In this document: piece by piece, positions 39,194-50,229 of the stretch
How positions within the stretch are numbered: the first letter of the stretch is position 1
Layout: every line of letters starts with the position of its first letter
Translations under genes and position numbers: made by a program
Assembly: GCA_949358305.1 (NCBI GenBank)
Contig: OX442322.1
Coordinates: 5,394,001 to 5,458,000 of the forward strand
DNA length: 64,000 nucleotides
From: Strigamia acuminata
Taxonomy: Eukaryota; Arthropoda; Chilopoda; Geophilomorpha; Linotaeniidae
Reading direction: 5' to 3'
The notes under the pieces: generated by a model
The model's database searches: none
The model's input: only the letters and a program-made list of their open reading frames with translations
Told to the model about the DNA's origin: nothing

Positions 39194-39782
39194 TGTTGTC
39201 GTAACCTTGCTTCCGGTAATAAACTTATACACAATATCTTACTAATAAAACCCTTTATTCAACACTTGTAATAATACAATGAATACTTAACAATGCGGTG
39301 GTCTCGGATCCTTGTCGGCGGATACGATTTGTTGCTGCACGGCAGTCTTACACCTGGCTTCAGTTGTCTAGGGTAATGGCGTCTGGCGAAACACGTGTTC
39401 GCAAACGCTTTGCTTCGGTAGATATTACTATCATAGTATTGCTACGATAAATATCTGTGACTGTGATTTATAGATGAATTTGGCAACGGGCATCGATCCT
39501 CTATCAATCCGGTAAAACGGCCTGACAGTGAGGTGGTGATGCTAATGTTGCTCTGGTATCTATAAAAGTGTCGTTTCCGGTCAAGACACGAGCTTAAATA
39601 CCAGTTGGACCGGAAGTGACGAATTCGCATAAATTCGGGGAATTATGCAAATTTATGACGTGTTTACATTAGGTCCGCAGAAACGGTAAAACTAGTATAG
39701 CTAGTTTTCCCGTAATAATCTGACAATCATTTTATTATGAATACTAAAATCACTATTTATTAAGTTATAAATTATTAAAACA
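39194..39782 (-). repeat. gypsy-D 3' LTR
   Basis: 589 bp. On the minus strand it runs from TGTTTTAATAATTT (after the purine tract) to GGTTACGACAACA. It contains a TATTTAAG promoter-like box and an AATAAA signal (GAATAAAGGG). The left boundary rests on TG/CA ends only, since no second copy is in the window. Confidence 0.65.
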
Positions 39783-39955
39783 GTTCCCTCCTCAGCAATG
39801 TCGTTATGGGATTTACAATTTAAATAACAAACATTGCGTAACTACAACTAAGTCTCGGTTTACTTCTTCTCAGTTGATCCCTTGGAAACATCCGGAGGCG
39901 GAGGTGGAGGTAGATCTTCAGTTACAGGTGGCTTAACCATCTCCGGAGTCGTCGG

Positions 39956-41687
39956 TTAGGCGATTGGTGGAATCGAAGTGAGACGTGACGAACGATCGCT
40001 TGGATCTTCGAACTCCCCGATAAAGTATCGATCATGGCCGCCAACTGGTTCATAGGTTGCGCCGACTTGCTCATGCACCCAAATACGTGATAGGAAGGGA
40101 GCCAGGCCTTGGTTAGTGTGATGGATTTTCTGTGCCTCGGCCGGATTCTTTGGGGCGCGGTGTGCACGTAGTAAACGTTGGTGTTGAATGAAATCGACGC
40201 CTGGACCAGCTTCCAGGGTTCGCTCCATCCATAAGTAGAGCGAATGGCCGTGGTCACTTGATCGCTTGATCTTGTCCTTAGTCTTTTTGGTCATCGTCAA
40301 GCTTGGGTAGTAATGCTTGAGCTGCACGTCGATCGGAGGTAGAGGTTTTGGCTCTATCGTCTTCTTGGGTCGCAAGATCTTTGGCTTCGTTTTGGTTTTC
40401 GGAGGACTTTTGCCGCGTCTTTGGTCGAAACTTGTCCCTCGGGGAATTTTATCGTCTCTGTTGGAGTAACTATCGGAACTGTCTCGCTCGCTGAAGTTTC
40501 AGGAAGAGGTTCGTTAATCAATACGACTGGTTCGCTCTGTGGTAAAGCCACAGCTCGGACTACTTGATATGATTGTTCGGGGTCGGCGTCTTCTGCGATT
40601 AATTGCGCGCGGACCTGGATACAGGAAGGAACCAATTTTAGCCATCGTTCGACGAGAGCGGGAGGCAGCTGAAAACTTTCATGGGCGACGACTGCCCAGG
40701 CTGCCAGTGCTACACGGTCATTTCTAAATGTGGACGCGGCCAGCACAAGCGACATCATGTCGGTGAGTACGACCGTCGTACGTGCTGTTCGTGACCGGTG
40801 ATCCCGTCCAGGGCTGTTGGTGAACTCGATGGCTGCTCCTCGGATGTTCGTTATCGCAATTTGCATTGTTCTGGCTTGATACCCATCGACGTCGGCCACC
40901 ATCTCTTTCGCTTGTTCGATTGTGGTTGTGTCGAGGAACGACTGTAACTCGTACGGTGTTGGGTCGAACTGGATTGTGGCCCGAGCGTTTGAAGACTTGT
41001 TATTGGAAGTTGGTCTTGAAAGCATCTGGTCGTTTTTATCGGCTCTAACTACTGCCGCTTTTTGAATATCTGGTTCGGGCTCATCCCAAACAATCGGCGC
41101 TCTCGACGTAGAAATCTCGCTTCGTGTCTCTTCCGGTACGACCGGGAAAATTGGTCCAAAACGATCTTGTCGTCGTTTAAGTTGTTCAAAGGAACTCAGC
41201 AATGTCGGGGCCCCGATAACCACAGTTTTTCGAAATGCGCTGGGCAGGCTTGAAGGTACGCTGCTAGCTGGCTTCGTCGGCGCTTTGATGAATACGCTTG
41301 GTACCAAAGTCAGACTCATTTCGATCGATTTGGTTGGTCGGTAGACAGGTTTCGACTGTTTGTACTTGACTTTCAGGACGGCTGCTACCATGTCGGCTTC
41401 GGTGTAAAGTTTTTCTTGTTCGGGTATGATCATCGGCTCTACCGATTGTTCGTGTTCGATTATTGTTGGTACTTCTTGACGAACTTCCACTTGTAACGTT
41501 TTCTTTTCATCGACTTCGCGTGATTTCTCGAAACGCCTCCATGTTTCTGCTCGTGGCCTTGACAACCTGAGACATCCGCGTTGATTCGGTCGGTTTCTGG
41601 AGTAGCGATACGTTTCGACCTCGCACGGTTTTTCGACTCTGGGTTCTCGTCGCGGCGAGGGTTCTCGAGCATGTCGGTAGTAAACTC
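39956..41687 (-). pseudogene. gypsy-D third ORF, C-terminal part
   Basis: Continues the frame from 47570 across copia-1 without a break (the codons around the AACTC duplicate stay in phase). It then includes SRPRAETWRRFEKSREVDEK and a long helical region. A single-base shift near 40370 moves the last 140 codons (LPPIDVQLKHYYPSLTMTKK ... RYFIGEFEDPSDR) to another frame, ending at 39956. These last codons align by eye with the end of the gypsy-C third ORF. Function unknown; no membrane segment, signal peptide or zinc knuckle. Confidence 0.7.
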
Positions 41688-42021
41688 TGTTGGGTTATAA
41701 TATTTACTAAAGGCATTGTATATATTATTATATCGTATTATCAAGCAATCATGCTTACCATCGTTCTTTCTGTACATATATCATTTGTATTTATACTTTG
41801 CGTTACGAGCATTTGTAGTGTTTACTTTTGATATGTATAACTTCTATATTGCGCCTATAGGTGGCACTTGTATACCTTTGGAACACGTGATTAGATAGAT
41901 TAAACTCACTCTAAGTTTGGTTTTTCACCTAAGAACACCTGGCTCTTCTTTTCTCCAATTTGGGTTTTCCACACCACTGCAAAACAAGATATTTGCTGAT
42001 GATTTCCACTATAAATCAACA
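41688..42021 (+). repeat. copia-1 5' LTR
   Basis: TGTTGGGTTATAATATT...AAATCAACA. CTCF-like motif at 41854-41868 (CCTATAGGTGGCACT, 13 of 15 positions), followed shortly by GTATACC. Confidence 0.95.
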
Positions 42022-42760
42022 AGGTTATGGGCCAAACAACGTGGGAAAACCCTGGAAAACTATTTGAAGTCATTTTCAACAGGTTGGAACCAATTAGAGG
42101 TGAAGAAAGAAATTTCCTCTAATTTATTCAAAATGGCGGCGCCCAGAGGAGAGGATGACAACAAGTGTTTATGCCGGGATTCCATGGATTTTCAAGCAGC
42201 AGAGAGTCACTAAACAACACAGGAACACTATTTGGGGTTTGAAAGATATTAAACCCATTATTTATTTGTTTTTCTTTTCCAAATTTTGGATTTTGGACGT
42301 TTTTCCGTGCTACGAGGCGAAGCACGTATCGGCGACGTGTCGAAATTTACGAACGATAAACGTTTCTTCGAGTGTTACATAAGGACATTTATTCTCGCCA
42401 ACCACACGCGAAGTGTGAACAAGAAAGAAGAAACCAAACACAAAAACGACGGAAAACAAGCGGATTCTCGTAATGAGACGACACCTGATTTCATGAACGA
42501 GTTTATCAACGCGGAAAAGACATTCAAACGAGGCGAAACGAACAATACAACATTTGGAAAAATAGAACATTTTATTTGTTTCGATTATATTTTGAATACA
42601 ATTGTTAGCTTAGTGTTGTGTGAGGATTTATACTAACTTAAACTAAGAGCGAACTAACCTCGCAACACTGCACTCAGTTGCGAGTATTCAGTAGAGAAAG
42701 TGTCTTTGAGGCATTCTTTGTGCACAGTGTTAGTCAACACAAATAAGCGACTAAACAACC
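42022..42760 (+). promoter_or_regulatory. copia-1 leader: primer site, YY1-like motif, hairpin repeat
   Basis: GGTTATGGGCC (42023-42033) matches the copia-type primer site for an internal segment of initiator tRNA-Met. CAAAATGGCGGC at 42129-42140 fits a YY1/Pho core. CCACACGCGAAGTGTGAAC at about 42402-42420 is the inverted repeat shared with copia-2 and copia-3. No coding. Confidence 0.75.
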
Positions 42761-45700
42761 ATGGACACGGACAAATTAGAGCGGAAAATCACGCTACTGA
42801 ATAGACTGAATTACGATAGCTGGAAGCAGCAAATCAAGGTTCTCCTCATGCTCCACGGATGTTGGGGCTTCACTGACGGAACTGAAGAGGCACTGGCACC
42901 AGGCGCGTCGTGGCGCGACCGCTCGGACTACAAACTGCGGAAGGGACGAGCATTCAGCTTAATTTATTATTCGATCGAGGAGCAGTACCACGAACTGCTC
43001 AGTGGAACCGAAGACGCGAAGATAGCGTGGAATACGCTAAAAACAAACTTTGAACCAGTTTCCAGAGCTCGGATCATTTGGTTATTGGATGAATTCTTCA
43101 GTTTGAAGTACGAACCGACAACAGAAACAATTGGTGTCTTCGCTGCAAAAATCAGAAATGCTGCAAAGAAGCTTGCGGATGTGAAACACAAGTTGGAAGA
43201 CTTGTATCAGGCGTTTCAACTCATAAGATATCTCCCGCAAGAGTACCAGTCAATTGTTCAAGCCATTTACCGATGGGAGGACATAAACTTTACATTGGAA
43301 AAGGTTGAGGCCGAATTGGTGGCAGAAGAAGGCAGACTTGCACAACAAAGACGGGATTCGGGTCAGGGACAGATAATAGATGCCTTCAGCACTGGAGGAA
43401 GTAATTCCAACACAAAGAGCGCTGGAAACACGTCGAAATTCCAACAGCAGGGAAACAATAGCCAGAACAATCGTGGATACGGAGGCGGACAAAAGGGTGG
43501 CCGATCAAACTACAGAGGCGGAAAAAATTCAGGGAATTTTAGCGGAAATGCGATCGGATCATCAGGACGGGGGCCGTGTTTCCGCTGCAATCAACCGGGC
43601 CATTGGGCGAGAGATTGCACAACGCAATTGCCATCGAATAGCAACTTAAACACTAATAGCGTTGAAGAAATGGACCTGAATATGATGGATGTCAGATTTT
43701 TAACAGAGTTGGACAAAGAAGAGATGCTGCAGTGCAGTACAGCGAACAACTGTTGGATGTACGACACCGGGACAACAGGACATTTCTGTAAAGAAAAGGA
43801 TCAGTTTTTCAATTTCAAACAAACCACTGGAACCATCAGCCAAGCAGATAAGAAGGCATTAATTCAAATCCAAGGCGTCGGCGATGTCTGCGTGATGTCC
43901 GTCGTAGGGAAAGAAACAATTCCAATAACTTTAAAGAAAGTTTACTACGCATCGGATCTGAGAAGAAATCTAATGTCGGGGCCATGTATTGACAAGGCGA
44001 GATGCAAGGTCGCAATTGGCTGCGGTATAGTCAAGGTTTATGATCCACAGTGGAGGAGACAATTAATGGAAGCTGTGAAAAAGGACAGACTTTATTACAT
44101 TAAAACGAGTGACCAGAAACCTGACTTTGAAAGGTTGAGACAGAAACAAAATAACAAAGTGAATACTGGCGAACAACAAAACGAGGAACCAACTAACTCA
44201 ACTAAAAAGGCATCCAGTCCAGATGAAGCGAGGTTGTGGCATGAGCGACTTGGACACATCTACTTCTCAAGCGTACAAGAGATGAGCAAGCGAAATGCAG
44301 TAATTGGACTGCCAATTCTCGACGTGCCAATTACACAATGCGACGTCTGCGCATTGGCGAAGAAGAAATTCGTGTCTCACAAATCGCTGCCTGGAATTCG
44401 GTTGAAGGAACCATTACAACTTTTGCACATGGATGTGTGTGGAGCTTTTAACACAGCGACACTATCAGGAAATAGATATTTCCTTACCATTACAGACGAT
44501 TTCTCTCGCTATTCAACAGTGTACCTCATGAAGAGAAAGGACGAGGTATTTGACATTTTTCAAAAACATGTCAAACGAATAGAACGATTGTTAGGAAAAT
44601 CAGTTTTAGCAATTCGGACGGACAATGGAATGGAATTTTGTTCAAATAAGTTTGGAGAATATCTCGAGGGACTTGGCATCATTCACGAGAGGACCAATGC
44701 GTACACACCTGCCCAAAATGGCGTGTCGGAGAGATTAAACCAAACGTTGGCCAATGGGATGCGAGCCCTTGTTTACGACGCAAAATTGGAGCATCGATTT
44801 TGGGGTGAAGCAATCCTCACTTTCAACTATCTCAGAAATCGGATTGCCAAACTAAATTCGGACAAAACACCAATGGAGCTATACTATGGTCGTAAACCAT
44901 CACTGAGACACTTGAGGAAATTTGGGAGTTTATGTTTCGTACAGAAGAAAATTCGAAATGGCAAAATAGACAACAAAGGACTGCATGGCATTATGCTCGG
45001 CTATTCCCGGATAACGAAAGGATACAGAATCTGGTTGCCAGAATTTTCCAAAGTGATCGAAACCAATGACGTTAAATTTGTTGATAGCAGGCGCGGAGTT
45101 GAAGGCGTGCTGGGCCTACCCGAGAAATATACTACATATATTGACAACCTGGGAGACAACCTGGACGACAACAATGATCGCCAGTACTACTCGGATGAGG
45201 ACGTGAGACCACCGCTACCTCCGCCGCAACCAATTAAGAAGAGAGAGGAAGAAGAATTGCCCCCAGTTAAACTGAAATTCAGACTGCCGGAAGAAAAGTT
45301 GCAACACAACGTGCCAAATCTTTTACTACAACCAGGACAAGAACCTTTAAAACCAGTTGCAACGATACCCGCGCTCGTTTGGAAGAAGACTGAAAAGGCA
45401 AGACCAACTGGACAGAGAGATATTGAGTACACCATCGAGGGATACGACAAACCAAGATTGCGTTCAATACCAGAAGTAAAACGTTACTGCAAAGATCACA
45501 ATCTTCGTGTTCCTGAACATCTTTTCGAGGACAAGAGAAAGAAGAAGCCATCCGAATCGAATGCAACAGCAGACTATTCAGACGTGGATATAGACGAACT
45601 AACTCTTGACTTTGAAGCTAACCATCTCGAGGCTCATATCCCTACGCGCTTTGAACAGATTGCCAACTTACCACAAAAGGAAGAATGGAATCAAGCAATG

Positions 45701-47212
45701 ATTGAAGAAATCGACACGATGCACGAACGCGACGTGTGGGAGCTAGTTCCACCGCCACCCGACACTAAAGTGATTGGATGTAAGTGGATCTACACGATCA
45801 AGCTGAATGAAAAGGAAGAGATAGCCCGATATAAAGCAAGACTGGTCGCACAAGGTTTTTCGCAAATCTACGGCGACTCTTACGAAGAGACTTTCTCGCC
45901 CGTGGTCGACTTCTCCATCGTACGCTTCATGTTTACATTGCTGGTATGCATGTTGAAGTGGTCCTACATCCAGGCTGATGTCAAATGTGCCTATCTCTAC
46001 GCAAAACTACACAAGACCATATATATGCGCCAACCGAAGGGATTTGTTTGCAAAGGAAAGGAAAACTACGTTTGTAAGCTCCTTCGAGCAATATACGGTC
46101 TACACCAATCAGGCCGAGAATGGGGAATCGAGTTGGAGGACACTTTGTTAAAACTTGGTCTGGAGCATGTCAATTGGTGTAATTGCGTTTACAAGTTTGG
46201 ACACGTTGCATACTTAATTGTATATGTCGACAACCTCGTTGTTTTCGGCAGACAATACGAGAATGCCATGAACGTCCTGAATATGGTCAAAACGCAATTT
46301 GATCTCGTGATTTTGGGAAAAACGAAGAAATTGCTGGGAGTGGAATTCCATCCACATAATCAACAGATGGTATTGCACCAAAGGTCCTATATCAATAAGG
46401 TCCTGCTAAGATTTAAAAATCATCTAGAACCAGTCAAGATTAGATCACAGCCGATGACAAAATCGACTGTTCTTACAAAGAAGCAGTGCCCAACCACGAT
46501 AGACGACTTTAAGCATATGGAAGGAATCCCGTATAGGAATTTGCTTGGATGTCTCGCATTCATCGCATCGAGAACCAGACCGGACATTACATATGCAGTT
46601 AACATCCTGAGCCAATTCCAATCCAATCCAGGATGGGAGCACTGGATCGTCCTACTGGACTTACTCAGCTATATTAGAACAACTAAAAACTTAGGACTGA
46701 TGCTTTTCCCAAATAACAGAATTGAGATCATCGGATACAGCGACTCCGATTATGCTAATAATAGAGACGATCGGATTTCCATTGGAGGGACATTAGTAAC
46801 TCTAGGCGGCGCACCAATTTATTGGAGAACTTTTAAACAACGAAACGTGACCCTGTCCACTATGGAAGCCGAATATGTGGCCCTTACGGAAACGGTTAAG
46901 GACTACATTTGGATCGTCCGAGTCCTACACGAGATCGTCCCTAATCTTGCGGATCACTTCTACCATCGTGTTCTTTGCGATAACATTTCCACTGTAGATT
47001 TCACTAAATCCAATATTGAGAATTGCAAAACTAAACACATTGATATAAGATATCATTTCATTAGGGAACTTGTTAAGAAAAACAACCTCCAGATCTCACA
47101 CGTGGGAACGAAGTATAACTTCGCAGATATTTTTACTAAGTCTGTCGACAAGGTTGACCTCTTACACTTTTGTAATCTTTTCCTTGTTGACGTTTGTGCG
47201 CTAAGCGCTTGA
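42761..47212 (+). CDS. gag-pol: copia-1 Gag-Pol, uninterrupted but with RT motif YVDN
   Basis: 1,483 codons from the ATG at 42761 (MDTDKLERKITLLNRLNYD). Gag occupies residues 1-270, with a zinc knuckle CFRCNQPGHWARDC at 273. Protease DTG is at 335 in the context YDTGTTGHFC, where relatives have DTGATGH. Pre-integrase LWHERLGHIYF follows, then integrase with D558, D621 and E657 (DX35E). In RT the motif at 1155-1158 reads YVDN; copia-2 and copia-3 have YVDD. RNase H ends with the ADIFTKSVDK tail. Asp to Asn at the second metal-binding Asp (codon at 46232) should abolish polymerase activity, so this otherwise intact copy would need RT supplied by another copy. Confidence 0.96.
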   Translation: MDTDKLERKITLLNRLNYDSWKQQIKVLLMLHGCWGFTDGTEEALAPGASWRDRSDYKLRKGRAFSLIYYSIEEQYHELLSGTEDAKIAWNTLKTNFEPVSRARIIWLLDEFFSLKYEPTTETIGVFAAKIRNAAKKLADVKHKLEDLYQAFQLIRYLPQEYQSIVQAIYRWEDINFTLEKVEAELVAEEGRLAQQRRDSGQGQIIDAFSTGGSNSNTKSAGNTSKFQQQGNNSQNNRGYGGGQKGGRSNYRGGKNSGNFSGNAIGSSGRGPCFRCNQPGHWARDCTTQLPSNSNLNTNSVEEMDLNMMDVRFLTELDKEEMLQCSTANNCWMYDTGTTGHFCKEKDQFFNFKQTTGTISQADKKALIQIQGVGDVCVMSVVGKETIPITLKKVYYASDLRRNLMSGPCIDKARCKVAIGCGIVKVYDPQWRRQLMEAVKKDRLYYIKTSDQKPDFERLRQKQNNKVNTGEQQNEEPTNSTKKASSPDEARLWHERLGHIYFSSVQEMSKRNAVIGLPILDVPITQCDVCALAKKKFVSHKSLPGIRLKEPLQLLHMDVCGAFNTATLSGNRYFLTITDDFSRYSTVYLMKRKDEVFDIFQKHVKRIERLLGKSVLAIRTDNGMEFCSNKFGEYLEGLGIIHERTNAYTPAQNGVSERLNQTLANGMRALVYDAKLEHRFWGEAILTFNYLRNRIAKLNSDKTPMELYYGRKPSLRHLRKFGSLCFVQKKIRNGKIDNKGLHGIMLGYSRITKGYRIWLPEFSKVIETNDVKFVDSRRGVEGVLGLPEKYTTYIDNLGDNLDDNNDRQYYSDEDVRPPLPPPQPIKKREEEELPPVKLKFRLPEEKLQHNVPNLLLQPGQEPLKPVATIPALVWKKTEKARPTGQRDIEYTIEGYDKPRLRSIPEVKRYCKDHNLRVPEHLFEDKRKKKPSESNATADYSDVDIDELTLDFEANHLEAHIPTRFEQIANLPQKEEWNQAMIEEIDTMHERDVWELVPPPPDTKVIGCKWIYTIKLNEKEEIARYKARLVAQGFSQIYGDSYEETFSPVVDFSIVRFMFTLLVCMLKWSYIQADVKCAYLYAKLHKTIYMRQPKGFVCKGKENYVCKLLRAIYGLHQSGREWGIELEDTLLKLGLEHVNWCNCVYKFGHVAYLIVYVDNLVVFGRQYENAMNVLNMVKTQFDLVILGKTKKLLGVEFHPHNQQMVLHQRSYINKVLLRFKNHLEPVKIRSQPMTKSTVLTKKQCPTTIDDFKHMEGIPYRNLLGCLAFIASRTRPDITYAVNILSQFQSNPGWEHWIVLLDLLSYIRTTKNLGLMLFPNNRIEIIGYSDSDYANNRDDRISIGGTLVTLGGAPIYWRTFKQRNVTLSTMEAEYVALTETVKDYIWIVRVLHEIVPNLADHFYHRVLCDNISTVDFTKSNIENCKTKHIDIRYHFIRELVKKNNLQISHVGTKYNFADIFTKSVDKVDLLHFCNLFLVDVCALSA

Positions 47213-47217
47213 TTATA

Positions 47218-47230
47218 CGAGGGGGCCGAT
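47218..47230 (+). promoter_or_regulatory. copia-1 polypurine tract
   Basis: CGAGGGGGCCGAT directly before the 3' LTR. The GGGGGCCGAT part is shared by all three related copia copies. Confidence 0.7.
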
Positions 47231-47564
47231 TGTTGGGTTATAATATTTACTAAAGGCATTGTATATATTATTATATCGTATTATCAAGCAATCATGCTTA
47301 CCATCGTTCTTTCTGTACATATATCATTTGTATTTATACTTTGCGTTACGAGCATTTGTAGTGTTTACTTTTGATATGTATAACTTCTATATTGCACCTA
47401 TAGGTGGCACTTGTATACCTTTGGATCACGTGATTAGATAGATTAAACTCACTCTATGTTTGGTTTTTCACCTAAGAACACCTGGCTCTTCTTTTCTCCA
47501 ATTTGGGTTTTCCACACCACTGCAAAACAAGATATTTGCTGATGATTTCCACTATAAATCAACA
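47231..47564 (+). repeat. copia-1 3' LTR
   Basis: 334 bp with three differences from the 5' LTR (GCGCC/GCACC, GGAAC/GGATC, CTAAG/CTATG). CTCF-like motif at 47397-47411. Followed by the AACTC duplicate. Confidence 0.95.
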
Positions 47565-47569
47565 AACTC

Positions 47570-48271
47570 GAGGGTGGGATTGCGATCGATCTCGCGTGTT
47601 GTACGACGTGCTTGGCTGATCCAGGCGTCGTCGCTTGGTGTCATGTGTGCGATTTGTTAATTCGTTCGTGAGTCGCTTCTCGGCTTTCTGTCGTTTGCTC
47701 CCAAAGATGCCCAGGTAGTGGAGCTGGTGCATCGCTTTCTGTGAGGTGATGAACCCGTGTTTGGGTCGCCAATCGGGAACGTCTGGTCTTTCTCCTCGAA
47801 CTTGGCTTAACCAAGTTTTTATCTCATCTGTCGAATACCCGACTGGTTTTAATATCTTGAAGAGATCTTGATACGCCGTTCGTCTGACTTTGTTATAATA
47901 GTATGTATTTGTCGACGTTCTTCGTCTGTAGCGGCATTTTGCCACTTCTCGAGGACGGCCCACTCCTCTGCTTCGCTTGGATAGTCTTTTTTCAGAAACT
48001 CGTTCGGGAGCGGTGCTGGTGCGTCGTTCTTCTCTGGGATTTTGGCCCTCAGCGCGTCGCGCATTTTTTCTGGGAAGTAGTGAATTAAAGTTTCCTGGCT
48101 TGCCCAGAATCTTGATCGGGCTCGGGATGCGGTGAGCCGAATGTGCCATGGGCCGGTGACAACGTCGCCCTCTAGCGCCCTCCGAAATGGAACCGGAATC
48201 TCGCTCCTCCAGAGTGTACCCGAAGACACGTTTTGTGGATCGATGGGTCCCCAAGTACGTTGGTGTTCCGG
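47570..48271 (-). pseudogene. gypsy-D third ORF, N-terminal part
   Basis: Reads from about 48271: WGPIDPQNVSSGTLWRSEIP, then TLIHYFPEKMRDALRAKIPE. A frameshift near 47900 leads into RRTAYQDLFKILKPVGYSTD and a basic end before copia-1. No ATG is well placed. A pyrimidine-rich stretch ending CCTCAG lies just upstream on the minus strand (AG about 48273), so a spliced message is possible, as for gypsy env genes. A second open frame over the same bases (to 48254) looks less protein-like. Confidence 0.55.
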
Positions 48272-48876
48272 CTGAGGAATGAATATAATAAAAATTAAAT
48301 TTTGCTAAATTCCGAATTTGGATTCAAGATGGCGCTATGGTCGACCATGTGCTTTTTACACGTGTTGAATTTTAATAATGGTTCGTGTAATTTTTCGTAT
48401 GTTGAAATAAAGATGTTTTCTTTTATGAATATTGTTTCACGTATTTTCGTGTTTAGCCACGAATTAAATTCTTTGTTAGTTTTACCTTTTCGTTTCCATC
48501 GAGCTTTTCCCGATTCTCTTCTTGTTCAACTTCGTCCCATCTTGCGGGATCGTTCCATTCGTCTTCGCTTGGGTCCCGGTCCATCTCTTCCTCCTCGTTA
48601 TCGAGCGATTGCTTCCAGTTTCTTCGCATTTTGATTTATTTGTTGGTTGCGATTTTTGTTTGTCAAGCACCTGTTGTTGTCGTGACGGAACGTGGAGTGC
48701 AAAGTTGAAAGGGTAGTCGAGGTTAAGTATCTTGATTGGCTTTCGTATTTAATACGTAGTTGATTGTTGGAGTCTCCTTGCGATTGTTTTTGTTCCTAGG
48801 AGGTCGGGGTAATTACGTCATATTGTTTTATCGCTTTTGATTGGTTATGCCAACCATTTTGGATCTTTTTGCTTCA
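48272..48876. other. gypsy-D spacer between pol and third ORF
   Basis: About 600 bp without a supported gene. It contains CAAGATGGCGC at 48325-48335; read in the element's direction this is GCGCCATCTTG, the same motif and orientation as in the gypsy-C spacer repeats. Confidence 0.6.
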
Positions 48877-49900
48877 TCATGTTCTCCCGGTGATTTTACC
48901 GTCTTTTATAAACGGGTTTGGTATCTTTTTTCTTGTACTTTGTCGTGTCGTTGGTTTCGGTATTCTACTTCTTGACCGTACGGATTTTCTAGTAATCTCT
49001 ATTTCTTTTTCAGGAGTTTTAGGAGTATCACCGTTAACTGCTGCTTCCTCCCCTCCTAAATTTCCATCTGGGGCGTTATTTAATTCGGCGCTGTCTGGGG
49101 TTGCGTGAGTCGTAATTTCGTTTAAGTCTGAAACGGTGGTGACATCGTTGAATGTGTCTCGTATTGTGGGCGATGGAGACGGCTGCGTTTGGTCCTCGGC
49201 CCATTCTTCTTGTGGAAATTCCGGCAAGTAAGGCGTCAGTTCTTGAGCGTGGATTGATCAAAAATTTACATTATCTGCCAAACGTTGCAGAGAAAATGCG
49301 TTTCCGCCGTGGGCTTTGGTAATTACGTATGGGCCGTCTCTCTTGTCGGCTAAACCGGCATGAATCCCTTTATCGGCGCTGGATAAAATGTGAGTGTCTT
49401 TCCATACGAGGTCATTGATTTTAAAATTACAAAATTGTGTATTCTTTTCAGACTTTTTTACTCGGTCTCGCATGTTAAACAAATGTGACATCATGTGCTT
49501 GTAGGTTGCCGAAATTGCCTGTTCGAGTTGATGTACGTAGATGTGAGGATTCTTTGGGTCAACTTTTCGAATTCCTTCTGGAATACGTGGATCCCAGGGC
49601 ACTCGTAGCTCTCGAGCGAAGTTGAGATAAGTCGGGGAAAAGCCGCGGTTTCTCGAAATGGTCGTTCGGATGCTAAATGCGATTTCTTTAAGGAACTCGT
49701 CCCACTTGGAGTGCACATCTGTGAATATAGCAAGCGCATATTTTATGTCGCGGTTGAGGCGCTCCACGGGATTGGCCCGTGGGTTATATGTTGATGTGAA
49801 TGATGGTTGAATGTCGAACTGATTACAGAAGTCCTTGTATAGTCTTGAAGGGAATTGTGGTCCATTGTCGGAGATTAGCTTCCGCGGGAAACCAAAATGT
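48877..49900 (-). pseudogene. pol: gypsy-D Pol, integrase C-terminal half
   Basis: Begins at copia-3 with the second integrase Asp (KLISDNGPQF), then the Glu in NPVERLNRDIKY, SIRTTISRNRGFSP and RELRVPWDPRIPEG, and a C-terminal domain (VWKDTHILSSADKG). A TGA at 49258-49260 interrupts the frame, which stays open in phase through LTPYLPEFPQEEW to a basic tail and stop at 48877. Closely similar to gypsy-C pol. The N-terminal parts are displaced by copia-3. Confidence 0.85.
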
Positions 49901-50229
49901 TGTTAGAATAGTATATGTCATTACCAATCATTCTATATGTATTCATATATCGTATTGTCAAAGCAATAACGCTTTCTATATTTATGTGACTATTTGTTTC
50001 TGTCTGCAATTAGCTGCGTCAATTGCGACAGCTTTGTTTACAAAGTGTTTGTATTCTCTGCCAGAAGGTGGCGTCGTATACCTGATGGCAAGTCACATGA
50101 CTACCTGAATAAATTCACTCTATGTTTGATTTCTCACCTGCAAACACCTGGCACATTATTTCACAACTAGTTTATTCCACACCACTGCATTTCTATGCAT
50201 TCAGAAGTGATTTCAACACGAAATCAACA
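49901..50229 (+). repeat. copia-3 5' LTR
   Basis: TGTTAGAATAG...AAATCAACA. CTCF-like motif at 50061-50075 (CCAGAAGGTGGCGTC, 13 of 15) followed by GTATACC. Confidence 0.93.

Larger units (their letters stand above)
41688..47564 (+). mobile_element. copia-1: nearly intact Ty1/copia element
   Basis: A 5,877-bp plus-strand element. The LTRs are 334 bp (41688-42021, 47231-47564) with three differences by eye. The target duplication AACTC is at 41683-41687 and 47565-47569. GGTTATGGGCC follows the 5' LTR and a CGAGGGGGCCGAT purine tract precedes the 3' LTR. The polyprotein frame is uninterrupted, but the RT active site is altered (see the CDS). Confidence 0.96.
39194..49900 (-). mobile_element. gypsy-D: Ty3/gypsy element related to gypsy-C, with nested copia-1
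   Basis: Minus-strand element: 3' LTR (39194-39782), purine tract (GAGGAGGGAAC on the minus strand), a third ORF (39956-41687 continuing at 47570-48271), a spacer, and the end of pol (48877-49900). Copia-1 is nested in the third ORF and copia-3 interrupts the integrase at 49901. The 5' part lies beyond the right edge or is lost. Confidence 0.8.

Noticed and set aside
47559-48254. 231-codon frame as the true start of the gypsy-D third ORF
   Set aside because: Its first 110 codons are Arg/Ser/Gly-rich and shadow-like; the alternative frame over the same bases is more protein-like, with a frameshift near 47900.
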